Part shown: piece by piece, positions 18,426 to 28,143 of the stretch | Layout: the number at the start of each line of letters is the position of its first letter | Position numbering within the stretch: the stretch's first letter is position 1 | NCBI RefSeq assembly: GCF_001456025.1 | Contig: NZ_LMTZ01000118.1 | Span: 124,001 to 188,000, forward strand | From: Mastigocoleus testarum BC008 | Lineage (GTDB): Bacteria; Cyanobacteriota; Cyanobacteriia; Cyanobacteriales; Nostocaceae | Direction of reading: 5' to 3' | Length of the DNA: 64,000 nt | Program-made: the position numbers and the translations under genes | Notes under the pieces: generated by a model | The model's input: only the letters and a program-made list of their open reading frames with translations | Database searches by the model: none | What the model was told of the DNA's origin: nothing

Positions 18426-20975
18426 TTACAATTCCCGAATCCGAATATTACGGAATTGCACAACCTCAGTATGACATTGCAACCCAATGTAACCTTCGGA
18501 ACGCTTTTTATTACCGTCGCTGGGAGCGTCAAAACCTAGAAGTTCGGCAAAAGTTCCGGAACTAACTAATAGATCGTTTAATTTGACCTCGATTTCATTA
18601 CCTTGAACTCTAATTTCATAACTATTCCAACAGTTTGTTTTTCCTGAATTACGAGATTGAAAAACTTTTGCAGCCCAACGCTGAGCGGGGAAAATTTCGT
18701 AGACAGATCCTGTCTTGTGCAGGGGACTTCCGTAGATGTCGTTGGTAAAGTCGTATCCCTGTTCGTCAATTTGAACTTCAATGCTGGAATCATAAAAATC
18801 ATTAGCATTTAATGTCTCCGGATCTGGCATCCGTAAGAAAATTCCCGAATTAGCTTCTATATCGAAAGCCCGCCAATCTAACTTGAGGATAAAATCCTGA
18901 AACTTTTGGCGTGTAAACCAGACTACACCCAAGGAAACATTATTATTACCAAGTCCTGCACCAAGTACGGGATAAGGTTGATTGGAAACATCAAAGAAGT
19001 TTTGACTTCCCAAACTTGTAATTTTCCAGCCGTCATTAAGGAAGTTTCCACTATACAAGGTTTGAAATCCTGGTTCATCTCCAACAAAATCAACAGACTG
19101 ATAACGTTCGATAATTGAACCGGCAATTTTGCGGGATAGGGCTATGCCAGTTGGAACTGGATTGGCTGAACCTACGGTGGGGAAAATTGACTGATCCACG
19201 CAATAACAGTTGCTCACGTGGTGAAAACGACCATTGGCATCCGTAACAGACTTGGTATAATCTGTACCTATCCACAAAGTACCTGACTCATGATAAGTGG
19301 TACCAATACCGTCTGCACCTCCTCCACAGTATTCAATGGGTGCGTTTGGATCTTGAATCCCCGCACTTCCTGAGGGCTGATTTGTTAAAGCTTCAATAAA
19401 AGCAAACGCTGCTTGAGATTGGTTATTACGAACGGCTACATCGTCACTATTTTCTACTAAATTTACATAGGCTTTGGGAACTCGAAGTTGTTCTGTACCG
19501 TATACATCGTCCCCTGTTCCTCCAAAGGGATTGACACCTATCCAACTGACATTGGGATTACTACCAACGGGACTGGTGCGATCGCCAAAGGTTTCGCCCA
19601 CGGTACGAATTCTGACTACAATGCGGTCGTTACCAATTCCTCGCTGTGCTTCCCGAATTGATTCCACATCTTCGATGTTCGGCACCATTTGGTAAAGAAA
19701 TCTTTCTGGATCTTTACTGGCACCGGGAAAGACAGGAACATCCATATTAGGAGCAGCGTAAAATTGAAAGTGAAATTGTCCCACGCCTTGGTTTGTCTGT
19801 GTGGAACCAGTAATATGAAGGGCTGCCGTTTTGATGACGGTAGGATCTGGTTGGGGGAGATTAAGAGCATCCCGTCTGATGCGCCAAGTAAAATTATCGC
19901 GGACGTGAAACATTAAATTGCGCCCCATTAATTCTCCTGTTGGAGCTAATTGCTGTGGGCGAGGGAAAGAATTTAAAGCTAACCTGGTGGAATTAATGGT
20001 GTTTCCTGCAATGACTACCATTGCGCTTGGTTTGAGATCCAAACGTACTACGCGAGCTTTACTCTTATCCTGGGGGTTAGCCGGATCGATTAATGCCACT
20101 ACAACTTGAGTTACGCGCCCATTAACAGTTTCCAGTTTTAAAACTTCTGCATAGGGAACCAAGAACAACTTGCGCTGTGCATCACTTCCACCACTAATTT
20201 CAGCATCTTCACGGATCGAGTCCAATAGTAAAGGAAGGCTGCTAAATTTATCAAGACTGAATAACCCAGATCCTGGAGTCTCTCCTTGAACTGCAATGGG
20301 TGGTGCTAATACAGCTTTGAGAGAATTAACTTTGTTGTCACTGACAACTTCTTCACTCTTAGTTTTTAAATTTTCATATAAAGGACCCCGAATAAAATCT
20401 TGAACTGGGTAAGCACCTATTTCGCGTTCAATATATTCATATCCATCCTGTTGATTATTTTGAAACAGATATTCTTTGACATCATCAGGCCAAAGCAAAT
20501 CCCCATCTGTATCGACTTTGTCTAAATCTTCTTCTACGAGGCGCGGAGACCAGCCTCCCCAAAATAAAGACTTTCCACCAATACAGCGATGATGTTGTAC
20601 AAAAGTGTTTTCGTTAGTTTGTCCTGGTTCAACTAAGTTTTCTAAGACTAAAGAGCCAATATTACCAATACGAGTTAAGTTTTGTACGTGCTCGGTAATT
20701 AAAAAAGGACCTGACTCCAAAACCAAAACTCGAGGAGCTTGATTTTGTTGATCCATCCGCCTGCCAAATTCAAATAGCTTTGCTGCTGTGTAGGCTCCAT
20801 ACATCCCCGAGCCAATAACAATTGCATCAAATTGTCCGCCTCCTTGAGCCCCAAGAATCTCTTCCCAAGTATTGCAAACAAAACGCGATACACCATCTAA
20901 AGAAAACGTTGTTCTTTGAACGTCAGGAACTGTCTGAATTGGTTCCCCGGAATCCTGTAATCGGTTCAAAACCAT
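18426..20975 (-). CDS. GMC oxidoreductase fused to a C-terminal 3-keto-disaccharide-hydrolase-like domain
   Basis: An 849-residue two-domain protein. Residues about 48-630 are a GMC flavoprotein: FAD Rossmann motif VIGSGMYGAYTAAKLFEFG near 54, VLVLESGPF, HHRCIGGKSLFWGGWSPR, and the C-terminal catalytic region with His in TTYHESGTLW (about 561) and Asn in GSANPVPTG (about 604), the His/Asn pair seen in pyranose oxidase-like enzymes. Residues about 636-849 match the concanavalin-like fold of 3-keto-disaccharide hydrolases (DUF1080): TLYSGNFLNDGWKI, FDIEANSGIFLRMPDP, SIEVQIDEQG, GYIGLQCH. The fusion suggests oxidation of a glycoside at C3 followed by cleavage of the keto-glycoside. There is no signal peptide. 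Substrate unknown. Confidence 0.85.
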   Translation of the reverse strand: MVLNRLQDSGEPIQTVPDVQRTTFSLDGVSRFVCNTWEEILGAQGGGQFDAIVIGSGMYGAYTAAKLFEFGRRMDQQNQAPRVLVLESGPFLITEHVQNLTRIGNIGSLVLENLVEPGQTNENTFVQHHRCIGGKSLFWGGWSPRLVEEDLDKVDTDGDLLWPDDVKEYLFQNNQQDGYEYIEREIGAYPVQDFIRGPLYENLKTKSEEVVSDNKVNSLKAVLAPPIAVQGETPGSGLFSLDKFSSLPLLLDSIREDAEISGGSDAQRKLFLVPYAEVLKLETVNGRVTQVVVALIDPANPQDKSKARVVRLDLKPSAMVVIAGNTINSTRLALNSFPRPQQLAPTGELMGRNLMFHVRDNFTWRIRRDALNLPQPDPTVIKTAALHITGSTQTNQGVGQFHFQFYAAPNMDVPVFPGASKDPERFLYQMVPNIEDVESIREAQRGIGNDRIVVRIRTVGETFGDRTSPVGSNPNVSWIGVNPFGGTGDDVYGTEQLRVPKAYVNLVENSDDVAVRNNQSQAAFAFIEALTNQPSGSAGIQDPNAPIEYCGGGADGIGTTYHESGTLWIGTDYTKSVTDANGRFHHVSNCYCVDQSIFPTVGSANPVPTGIALSRKIAGSIIERYQSVDFVGDEPGFQTLYSGNFLNDGWKITSLGSQNFFDVSNQPYPVLGAGLGNNNVSLGVVWFTRQKFQDFILKLDWRAFDIEANSGIFLRMPDPETLNANDFYDSSIEVQIDEQGYDFTNDIYGSPLHKTGSVYEIFPAQRWAAKVFQSRNSGKTNCWNSYEIRVQGNEIEVKLNDLLVSSGTFAELLGFDAPSDGNKKRSEGYIGLQCHTEVVQFRNIRIREL

Positions 20976-21901
20976 TGCAATACCTCACATATTAAACTTG
21001 TTATCGTAATCAAGTCGAAGCACAAATTCTTATTACGTTTAATTGATTAAGACTTATGCATTGATAAATTATTGTGTGAATGAAGAATTACCATTGCCCT
21101 ATTCACAAAACATAAGTTCAGCACAAGCAATGTTTCCATCGCAAGAATTATGGAGTGCGTACGCTCACATTTCCGACAATAATTACGTTATGTCTGTCTT
21201 CTGCTAACTTTTTTGTTCGCAAGGTAGACCAAGCTCTGCCCGTAGAGCATCAAGCTATATATTTTTATTGATGCGAGCGAAATCAACTTATACAGTTTCA
21301 CTTTCCAAAATTTTTGTTTCTCAGCGTTAGAAAAATTTTATTAATGCAGAAATTCAAATCAAAAATATTGAGTTCAACATTGCAAAATACGTAATTGCAC
21401 TAGCAGTTTATTGGTATATAGTATTTAATTTATAATTCACAATATTTTTTATGAGTATCAAAATAAACTTTGAATAAATCTTTATGACTAGATGAGGAAA
21501 CAACTTTTAGTCGAGAGAAAATAATTTCTTAGAATTATAAGTCTATTCTTGTTTTACTGTTTTGCTGAAAATCGACAAAGTTTAAAAAATTAGGCTTAGA
21601 TTCCCTATGCAACTTGATTTCTAAAGTTAAAAACAATAAGATACGCACTTTGCTCTCACAATTATTGTATGGCGATACTTTAATATTTGACTTAGGTAAA
21701 GTGACTCAGTATACTCAGACACAACCTCGAATGTAATTTTACATAAACTATGTTGTAGATATTCTTGTAATTTTTAATTCAAGTATTTGTATTTTAAATA
21801 TGTACTATTGTATACTGTGCCTTTCCCGCACAACATACTAAATATTATTCATTAATGTATTCAAATACAACTTCTTACCTCCAATTCAAAATCCAAAATC
21901 T
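20976..21901. other. Long AT-rich divergent intergenic region
   Basis: The 926-bp spacer lies between the GMC gene and the divergent secreted-protein cluster. It contains a small hairpin (GCTCTGCCCGTAGAGC, about 21232-21247) and a short GTACGCTCAC motif (about 21158) shared with the GC-rich repeats. No gene is visible. The final 30 bp (ATTCAAAATCCAAAATCT) are a common low-complexity cyanobacterial tract. Confidence 0.5.
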
Positions 21902-23131
21902 ATGAATCGTTTGGCTCTAGGGATGTTCGCGCAAGCCCTAGTAATATCATTTTCGTTAGTCACCTCTGTCTCATTCACATCCGCAGTTGCTTCCGAAAGC
22001 AGTAAAGAGTCAAATGAAATTCGGCAAGATGACTCTACGGTGCAAACAGAAATAGCGCTACCCAAAACTGAGACAGAACAACAAGAAAACCAAAAAATAC
22101 GAAAAATTCGCAGTGCTCTAGCTAAAATCTCAAATAGGTCTAAAAAACAACAGTCAGAAATAATTTTAAGGACTATAAACATTCCCCAAAAAACTATATC
22201 GACAATCACTGTAGCCAATTCTCAGTTAGAGAAAGAAGCTGCAAAATCAGTAGAGTTAAATCCAGTATTTTCTATTGATATAAATAATCAGACTCAAACT
22301 GGATCAGAACCAACTTCAAATCGGCAAAACAGCACAACTTTAGCTCAAAACGTCGCAGACCCCAATATAGATCCAGATAACTCTGTTGAAGAATCCTTAG
22401 AAGAGATTGAAAATATAGAAAGACAATTACGCGATCTAGAAAAAGTCAAAATTAGATCGTACTATTCTTCTCCTAGTCTAAGTATTTATGTTCCTGTAGG
22501 GTATGGTAGCGATAATAATACAGGTTTTGTAGCTGCAAGTTATCAAGATAGAACCCGCCTTGGAAACAAAAATGATGCAGCTATTGGTTTTGGTGCAGGC
22601 TTTGGTAACTCTAGAAAGTCAGTAGGTGTTGTACTTTCATACACCCTTGCAAGTTTCGGTACTAATAGAGACTTTGGTACTGGTGGCTTTAATGTTAAGG
22701 TACATCGCCAATTTAAGGGAGGTTGGGCTGCTGCAGTTGGGATGAATGGCTTTTTAAATATTGGTGACGATAATGATTTTGAACATTCTCTCTATGGTGT
22801 AGCGACCAAAATATTCCGGATAAGGGATGATATCAATAAACCTTTCAGTCGTATTGCTGTAACTGCTGGTATCGGTAATGGAGAATTCCGAACAGAGGAA
22901 GCATTAGATAACGACGAGGATAATTTCAATGTTTTTGGTAATGTCGCAGTCCGGGTACATCCTCAAGCTAGCCTGATTACTGAGTGGACTGGTCGAGACT
23001 TGGGAGTAGGCGCTTCTATCGCACCCTTTAAACATTTTCCTTTCGTTATTACTCCTGCAATACGCGATATTACAGGTTCTGATCGCGACGCCAGATTTAT
23101 TTTAAGTGCTGGCTTTGGATTTAAATTTTAG
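21902..23131 (+). CDS. Secreted protein with putative outer-membrane beta-barrel, function unknown
   Basis: A 409-residue protein. Residues 1-30 are a signal peptide ending near SAVASES. A charged, helix-prone region (about 50-185, including EESLEEIENIERQLRDLEK) is followed by a 220-residue segment of alternating hydrophobic strands with Gly turns (SLSIYVPVGYG, AAIGFGAGFGN, VGVVLSYTLASF, GWAAAVGMNGF, RIAVTAGIGNG). The last residue is Phe (SAGFGFKF), typical of outer-membrane barrels. I do not recognise a family. It is the first of three closely spaced secreted-protein genes and probably heads their operon. Confidence 0.7.
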   Translation: MNRLALGMFAQALVISFSLVTSVSFTSAVASESSKESNEIRQDDSTVQTEIALPKTETEQQENQKIRKIRSALAKISNRSKKQQSEIILRTINIPQKTISTITVANSQLEKEAAKSVELNPVFSIDINNQTQTGSEPTSNRQNSTTLAQNVADPNIDPDNSVEESLEEIENIERQLRDLEKVKIRSYYSSPSLSIYVPVGYGSDNNTGFVAASYQDRTRLGNKNDAAIGFGAGFGNSRKSVGVVLSYTLASFGTNRDFGTGGFNVKVHRQFKGGWAAAVGMNGFLNIGDDNDFEHSLYGVATKIFRIRDDINKPFSRIAVTAGIGNGEFRTEEALDNDEDNFNVFGNVAVRVHPQASLITEWTGRDLGVGASIAPFKHFPFVITPAIRDITGSDRDARFILSAGFGFKF

Positions 23132-23166
23132 ATCGAAATTGCAGAACTCCAAAGGTAGAGACATTC

Positions 23167-23664
23167 ATGTTTATAAACAGATTAACTGGCGTTATTTTTG
23201 GCGCATTATTAGCGTTTAATGGGTTAGTTGCAAATCCCAAACCTACTAGTGCATCTGAAGATAGTGGGGGTAATGTAAGTCAATCTCCAATACCTCAAAC
23301 GGCTAATACAGGTACTAGTTCCTTTATAAGTCCACAATCTGTAAACGATATACGAAGATTTATTAACAGCACAAGAAATAATCGCAATATTCAACGTCAA
23401 CGCTTTAATAATCGTCGGCGCTTCAGTAACGATCCTTCAACTCCCCCAAGATGTAATTTACGTCGCTTTGCACTTGGTCCTGCTCCAAGCAATGAAAATG
23501 CATCTAGTCGCTCTTGTTCTGCTACTGCAGAAATACCTGTTAGCCCAGATTCTTCAGAGTTAAATGAACTCAATACCTTGCTGGAAAACTCCAGAGCTTT
23601 TTTAGAACGGGTAAATCAGGATATAGAAGGAACAAGATCTAGAGTTAACAATCGTCTCTGGTAG
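23167..23664 (+). CDS. Small secreted protein rich in Asn and Arg, function unknown
   Basis: A 165-residue protein with a signal peptide (about 1-30). The middle (about 60-100) is extremely rich in Arg, Asn and Phe (FINSTRNNRNIQRQRFNNRR), which suggests binding to a polyanion or cell-surface glycan; this is inference. Two cysteines (CNLRRF and SRSCSA) could form a disulfide. It starts 35 bp after the barrel-like protein, in the same orientation. No family recognised. Confidence 0.6.
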   Translation: MFINRLTGVIFGALLAFNGLVANPKPTSASEDSGGNVSQSPIPQTANTGTSSFISPQSVNDIRRFINSTRNNRNIQRQRFNNRRRFSNDPSTPPRCNLRRFALGPAPSNENASSRSCSATAEIPVSPDSSELNELNTLLENSRAFLERVNQDIEGTRSRVNNRLW

Positions 23665-23711
23665 ATTTTTACTTCGTTAACCAAAAATATTTAGTGTAGT
23701 GGGGAGTTGTT

Positions 23712-24419
23712 ATGCGCCTAATATCTAAAATAAATCGCACTGATATACATATTTCGTTCGGAATCCTGGTCGCAGCTATTTTGAGTGCTTTGTCAGCATC
23801 ACCGGTACAGGCTCAAGTTCCAAATCCATTAGAAGTTCCAAGACCAAACCAAGTTGAAACTCCAACCCCAAGTCAAAGCCAAGAAATTGCTAAAGAACTG
23901 TTTGGTAATGATGGGGTAATGTTTGCAGTTGACACTGTTGTAGAGTTTGGGTTTGTTCGATCTTATGGCGCTTATAAATCTACTTTTGGCGTTAGAAATG
24001 AAGAGACTGGAGAAGAAACCGATCTAATCATCGAGGCTAAACCCTCTGATAATCCACAAGACGTTAATTCTCCTTCTGACTTTAAAACAGAAAACCCTAA
24101 TGATTTTTTGGGTACTCCAGGAAATACAGTACAAAAAGATACTGCAGAATTTAAATTTGAAGCTGGTAAAAGATACAGTTTTTATCTCAGGTCTGAATAC
24201 CAAGGAAGAGTTGTAGGTACTTTGTATTCTACAGATGCTAACAATAGCAATGGCAAGCGACAAGTAAAATTTGACGGTGATATTTTTGCCTTGGCAAATG
24301 GTGGTAGTTTAATACGTTGGGATGATACAGGTTCTGCATTAGTGAGAAGCGACCAACAAGATACTGATTTTGATGATTTTATTATTCGGATTGGCGGTCA
24401 TGAAAAGTGTGGATGCTAA
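23712..24419 (+). CDS. Secreted protein of unknown function
   Basis: A 235-residue protein with a signal peptide cleaved near ASPVQA (about 33), a Pro-rich linker to about 58, then a beta-rich domain that may resemble extracellular jelly-roll modules (VMFAVDTVVEFGFVRSYGAY, KRYSFYLRSEYQGRVVGTLYS). It ends in a Cys pair (KCGC). GGGGAG lies 8 nt before the ATG. It is the third gene of the secreted cluster, 47 bp after the second. Its function is not known. Confidence 0.65.
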   Translation: MRLISKINRTDIHISFGILVAAILSALSASPVQAQVPNPLEVPRPNQVETPTPSQSQEIAKELFGNDGVMFAVDTVVEFGFVRSYGAYKSTFGVRNEETGEETDLIIEAKPSDNPQDVNSPSDFKTENPNDFLGTPGNTVQKDTAEFKFEAGKRYSFYLRSEYQGRVVGTLYSTDANNSNGKRQVKFDGDIFALANGGSLIRWDDTGSALVRSDQQDTDFDDFIIRIGGHEKCGC

Positions 24420-25034
24420 ATTAGCATTTATGCATTTATGCATTTGTAAGCTTGATAGTACTTAGTTAATTTAATTAGTGTCTTTGACATTTGAAAATAT
24501 AAAACTTTGCTATTTTGTTTTTGTTTTTCATTCTATTGTTTCGAAACTTATTCTCTTGAAACTTGTTCTCTTGAAACTTATTCTCTCTAAATTTTATTCT
24601 GCTAAACTGTAGCTATTAAATTAAGTATTACTCCATCTCAGACTATATATTTTAAACTGAGAGTAATCTTACAATTGTCAGAGCAGAAAATAAAGATATT
24701 AAAAAATATCTAATTCGCCCATTATTCAGACTAATAGGGCGCTATTTATTTCCATTGAGATTTGATAATTTGAAAAAAATCCATTTCGAATATTTCTAAA
24801 AAAACCTTTTAATCCCCGATCCTGATTCTTCTGTTTCCTAATAAAACTCTATATTTCTTAATTTTTTTTTAATTTTTTGGGATGGGATCGATAAATTTGA
24901 ATTCCTTGTCTTGGCGTACGATAAACCTTACTTGACCAGGAAAAACATTTTCTCAAAAATAACAGTAATGAAATAGAAGCATCGAAGTGTGATAGCGAGT
25001 TATAATTTTTTGCAGACGAACGTAACAAAAATTT
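24420..25034. other. AT-rich intergenic region with a 15-bp tandem repeat
   Basis: Apart from the repeat at 24543-24587, there is a run of short A/T tracts. No terminator with a clear U-run or gene is evident. The promoter of the DUF6825-like gene should lie in the last 200 bp. Confidence 0.5.
24543..24587. repeat. 15-bp tandem repeat (3 copies)
   Basis: Three direct copies of GAAACTTATTCTCTT, the second with G for A at position 8, the third ending in C. It is another member of the class of 15-bp-period intergenic arrays. Confidence 0.85.
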
Positions 25035-25364
25035 ATGACTAACCCCCTTGTAGAAGCTTTCTTCGTTGGTAGAGCTGTCGCCGAGGTATTGACCGAACGG
25101 ATGGAAAATACTTTCACTGATACTTTAAGCGAACTAGGTAAATTTGAAGCTGAAGCCAAAGAGCATTTGCGCGCCTTTACAGAAGAAGTGATGGAAAAGG
25201 CAAATCGTGCTGCAGAAGCTGCTGGTACTGGTGAAGCAGCAACAGGTATGGGACAAACTTCAAGTTCTGAACCAGATGATTTGCAAGCTGTAATTGATGA
25301 ATTACGAGCAGAAATTGCCCTGTTGCGCACAGAAATTCAAAGATATCGTAGTAATTCTGTCTAA
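25035..25364 (+). CDS. DUF6825-like conserved cyanobacterial protein
   Basis: A 109-residue acidic, helical protein beginning MTNPLVEAFFVGRAVAEVLTE, which I recognise as a conserved cyanobacterial/plastid family related to DUF6825. The centre is amphipathic helix (ELGKFEAEAKEHLRAFTEEV), and the C-terminal third forms a second helix (DLQAVIDELRAEIALLRTEI) with coiled-coil spacing. A thylakoid role is plausible but not shown by the sequence. It precedes the ABC1 kinase gene by 185 bp in the same orientation. Confidence 0.75.
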   Translation: MTNPLVEAFFVGRAVAEVLTERMENTFTDTLSELGKFEAEAKEHLRAFTEEVMEKANRAAEAAGTGEAATGMGQTSSSEPDDLQAVIDELRAEIALLRTEIQRYRSNSV

Positions 25365-25549
25365 AGCTAGTAGCAAAATTACTAAATAAAAAAAGAATAA
25401 AAATAAAATATTTTTGTCCCTAGGTAATAACTGAAGACAAAATAGCGGAAATAAGAGATTTTTGCTCATTAATTCCATTTAACAAGTTGGAAATCAATGT
25501 GTTTTTTGTTGCGGGTGAATCGGTGAGCAACCAACGGTACGTAAAACAA

Positions 25550-27235
25550 ATGGATAAAAGTTATACGGGTAAGGCATATCGTTGGAATAGGGAAAACTAC
25601 TCCAGTAGACGACGGTATTTGGATATTTGGTCATTTGTCTTGACTTTGATGTTCAGGTTGTGGCTGTACAACAGATCGTGGAGTTATTCTGGAGGACCCA
25701 CCGAAGTCAAAAAAGCAGCAAGACGCAAGGCGCAAGCAATTTGGATTCGTAATACTCTGTTGGATCTGGGACCAACTTTTATTAAAATTGGCCAGTTATT
25801 TTCGACGCGTGCTGATATTTTCCCAAGCGAATATGTGGAAGAATTGTCCAAGCTACAGGATAAGGTACCAGCCTTTGCTTACGAGCAGGTAGAAAAAATA
25901 ATCCAGCAAGAATTAGGTAAAAAAATTCCCCAACTGTTTGAAAGTTTTGAGCCCATACCTCTTGCTGCTGCGAGCTTAGGACAGGTTCACAAAGCGACAC
26001 TACACTCGGGAGAGTCTGTAGTAGTTAAAGTACAGCGTCCTGGACTCAAAAAGTTATTTGAAATTGACTTACAAATTCTTAAAGGTATTGCTCGATATTT
26101 TCAAAGTCATCCTAAATGGGGGCGCGGACGAGATTGGATCGGTATTTATGAAGAATGTTGTCGCATTCTCTGGGAAGAAATAGATTACTTGAGCGAAGGA
26201 CGTAATGCTGATACCTTCCGCAGAAACTTTCGTACTTATGAATGGGTTAAAGTACCTCGCGTTTATTGGCGCTATGCTTCGCCACGGGTACTAACTCTTG
26301 AATATTTACCGGGAATTAAAATTAGTCAGTATGAAGCTTTGGAAGCTGCTGGCTTAGATAGAAAGATTCTCGCTCGTCAGGGAGCACAAGCTTATTTGCA
26401 TCAGTTGCTCAATAATGGGTTCTTCCATGCAGATCCACACCCAGGGAATATTGCCGTTAGCCCCAATGGTGCGTTAATATTCTACGACTTCGGTATGATG
26501 GGGCGGATTAAATCCAACATTCGCGAAGGTCTGATGGAGACTTTGTTTGGAGTAGCTTCTAAAGATGGCGATCGGGTTGTCAAATCTTTAATTGATTTGG
26601 GTGCTCTTGCTCCTGCAGAAGATATGGGACCAATCAGACGTTCCATTCAGTACATGCTTGATCACTTTATGGATAAGCCGTTTGAAAATCAATCGGTAAC
26701 CGCTATCAGTGACGACCTGTATGAGATCGCTTACGGTCAACCTTTTAGATTTCCTGCTACTTTCACTTTTGTGATGCGAGCTTTCTCAACCCTGGAAGGA
26801 GTTGGTAAAGGGCTCGATCCTGAATTTAGTTTCATGGAAGTTGCCAAACCTTATGCAATGCAGCTTATGACAAATATGAATGGTTCTCAGACGAATACTT
26901 TATTAGACGAGATCGGTCGCCAAGCAGCACAAGTTAGTTCTACCGCACTGGGTTTACCCCGCCAACTTGAGGATACTTTAGACCGATTGGAGCGTGGAGA
27001 TGTCCGGGTTCGTGTCCGTTCTATCGAAACTGAGCGTTTGTTACGACGTCAAACTAGTATCCAATTGGGTATGACCTATGCTGTAATAATCAGTGGTTTT
27101 ACTCTATCTGCTTCAATTTTATTAGTTAAAGATTACATATGGTTAGCTCTACTTGCTGGATTAGTTGCAACCGCAGTATCATGGCTGCTAATTCGATTAC
27201 TTCTGCGACTCGATCGTTACGACCGTATGTATTAA
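25550..27235 (+). CDS. ABC1/UbiB-family atypical protein kinase
   Basis: A 561-residue protein from the ATG at 25550. It has the family-specific KxGQ motif (TFIKIGQLFSTRADIFP, about 79-95), the Ala-rich loop AAASLGQVHKA replacing the usual glycine loop, Lys in VVVKVQRPGL, the catalytic loop HADPHPGNI and metal-binding YDFGMMG. Two hydrophobic helices close to the C-terminus (about 510-555) probably anchor it to membrane. Members support isoprenoid quinone synthesis or tocopherol/plastoquinone homeostasis in plastoglobules and cyanobacteria. A GTG at 25523 is an alternative start. The PP2C gene follows after 20 bp, so the two are probably cotranscribed. Confidence 0.92.
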   Translation: MDKSYTGKAYRWNRENYSSRRRYLDIWSFVLTLMFRLWLYNRSWSYSGGPTEVKKAARRKAQAIWIRNTLLDLGPTFIKIGQLFSTRADIFPSEYVEELSKLQDKVPAFAYEQVEKIIQQELGKKIPQLFESFEPIPLAAASLGQVHKATLHSGESVVVKVQRPGLKKLFEIDLQILKGIARYFQSHPKWGRGRDWIGIYEECCRILWEEIDYLSEGRNADTFRRNFRTYEWVKVPRVYWRYASPRVLTLEYLPGIKISQYEALEAAGLDRKILARQGAQAYLHQLLNNGFFHADPHPGNIAVSPNGALIFYDFGMMGRIKSNIREGLMETLFGVASKDGDRVVKSLIDLGALAPAEDMGPIRRSIQYMLDHFMDKPFENQSVTAISDDLYEIAYGQPFRFPATFTFVMRAFSTLEGVGKGLDPEFSFMEVAKPYAMQLMTNMNGSQTNTLLDEIGRQAAQVSSTALGLPRQLEDTLDRLERGDVRVRVRSIETERLLRRQTSIQLGMTYAVIISGFTLSASILLVKDYIWLALLAGLVATAVSWLLIRLLLRLDRYDRMY

Positions 27236-27255
27236 TTTTCGTTTGTTAAAAATTT

Positions 27256-28020
27256 ATGAAACTTAGCTTTACCGGTGCTAGCGACCCGGGACTTATTCGT
27301 TCTAATAACCAGGATTTTTACTATATAGACCCAAAGGGACGATTTTTTATCGTTGCTGATGGTATGGGTGGTCATGCTGGTGGAGAAGAAGCCAGTCGGA
27401 TCGCAGCTGAAGAAATCAAATCTTTTCTCCTTGCTAATTGGGATTCGGAAAAATCTTCTCAATATTTATTGGAAGAAGCTTTAGGAAAAGCAAATCAAGC
27501 AATTCTACAAGATCAGGAGAAAAATCCAGAACGGGCTGATATGGGAACTACTATTGTGGTTGTCACTTTCCGTAATGGTGAGACTCCTTGGCGCGCTCAT
27601 GTTGGTGATTCTCGACTTTATCGCTTCCGAGAGCAGATTTTGGAACAGATGACCCAAGATCATACCTGGGTTGCGCGAGCAATTCAATTTGGTGATATTA
27701 CCCCCGACGAAGCCCGGATGCATCCGTTCCGTCATGTTTTATCCCAATGTCTGGGACGTGAAGATCTTCAGGAATTTGATGTCAAACCACTAGAAGTGCA
27801 ATCTGGCGATCGCTTGCTTTTATGTAGCGATGGTTTAACAGAGGAACTGATGGATGAAAAAATTGCTAGTTTCCTGACGGAAACTCCTACACTCGATAAG
27901 GCTGCAGTGAATTTAATTCAAGCGGCAAAAGATCAAGGTGGTCACGACAACATTACTGTAATTCTTGTTTCCTTAGAAGATAAATCAGTTGTTCAAGCCC
28001 AAACAATCGAATCACATTGA
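27256..28020 (+). CDS. PP2C-type serine/threonine phosphatase
   Basis: A 254-residue single-domain PPM phosphatase. All metal-ligand motifs are present: SNNQD near residue 18, VADGMGGHAGGEEAS near 36, GTTIVVV, VGDSRLYRFR, CSDGLTEEL near 190 and GGHDNITVI near 230. There is no membrane segment or sensor domain. Such phosphatases reverse Hanks-kinase phosphorylation. The gene sits 20 bp behind the ABC1 kinase, and a Hanks kinase lies 2 kb downstream on the other strand. Confidence 0.95.
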   Translation: MKLSFTGASDPGLIRSNNQDFYYIDPKGRFFIVADGMGGHAGGEEASRIAAEEIKSFLLANWDSEKSSQYLLEEALGKANQAILQDQEKNPERADMGTTIVVVTFRNGETPWRAHVGDSRLYRFREQILEQMTQDHTWVARAIQFGDITPDEARMHPFRHVLSQCLGREDLQEFDVKPLEVQSGDRLLLCSDGLTEELMDEKIASFLTETPTLDKAAVNLIQAAKDQGGHDNITVILVSLEDKSVVQAQTIESH

Positions 28021-28112
28021 TATTGATGTATGTTGTAAGTTAAGGAGTTATGAGCCGCTAAAACTGAACGAGCATAAAAATATCGCGCTCTAAGAGGCGT
28101 TGTACATCAAGC

Positions 28113-28143
28113 AGCCTGACGCCTTTTGCTGCGCTGTCAGGCT
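28113..28143 (+). terminator. Hairpin downstream of the PP2C gene
   Basis: AGCCTGAC (28113-28120) pairs with GTCAGGCT (28136-28143) around a 15-nt loop and is followed by TTTAT. It lies 93 bp after the phosphatase stop. The T-run is short, so this may be a weak terminator or processing stem. Confidence 0.5.
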
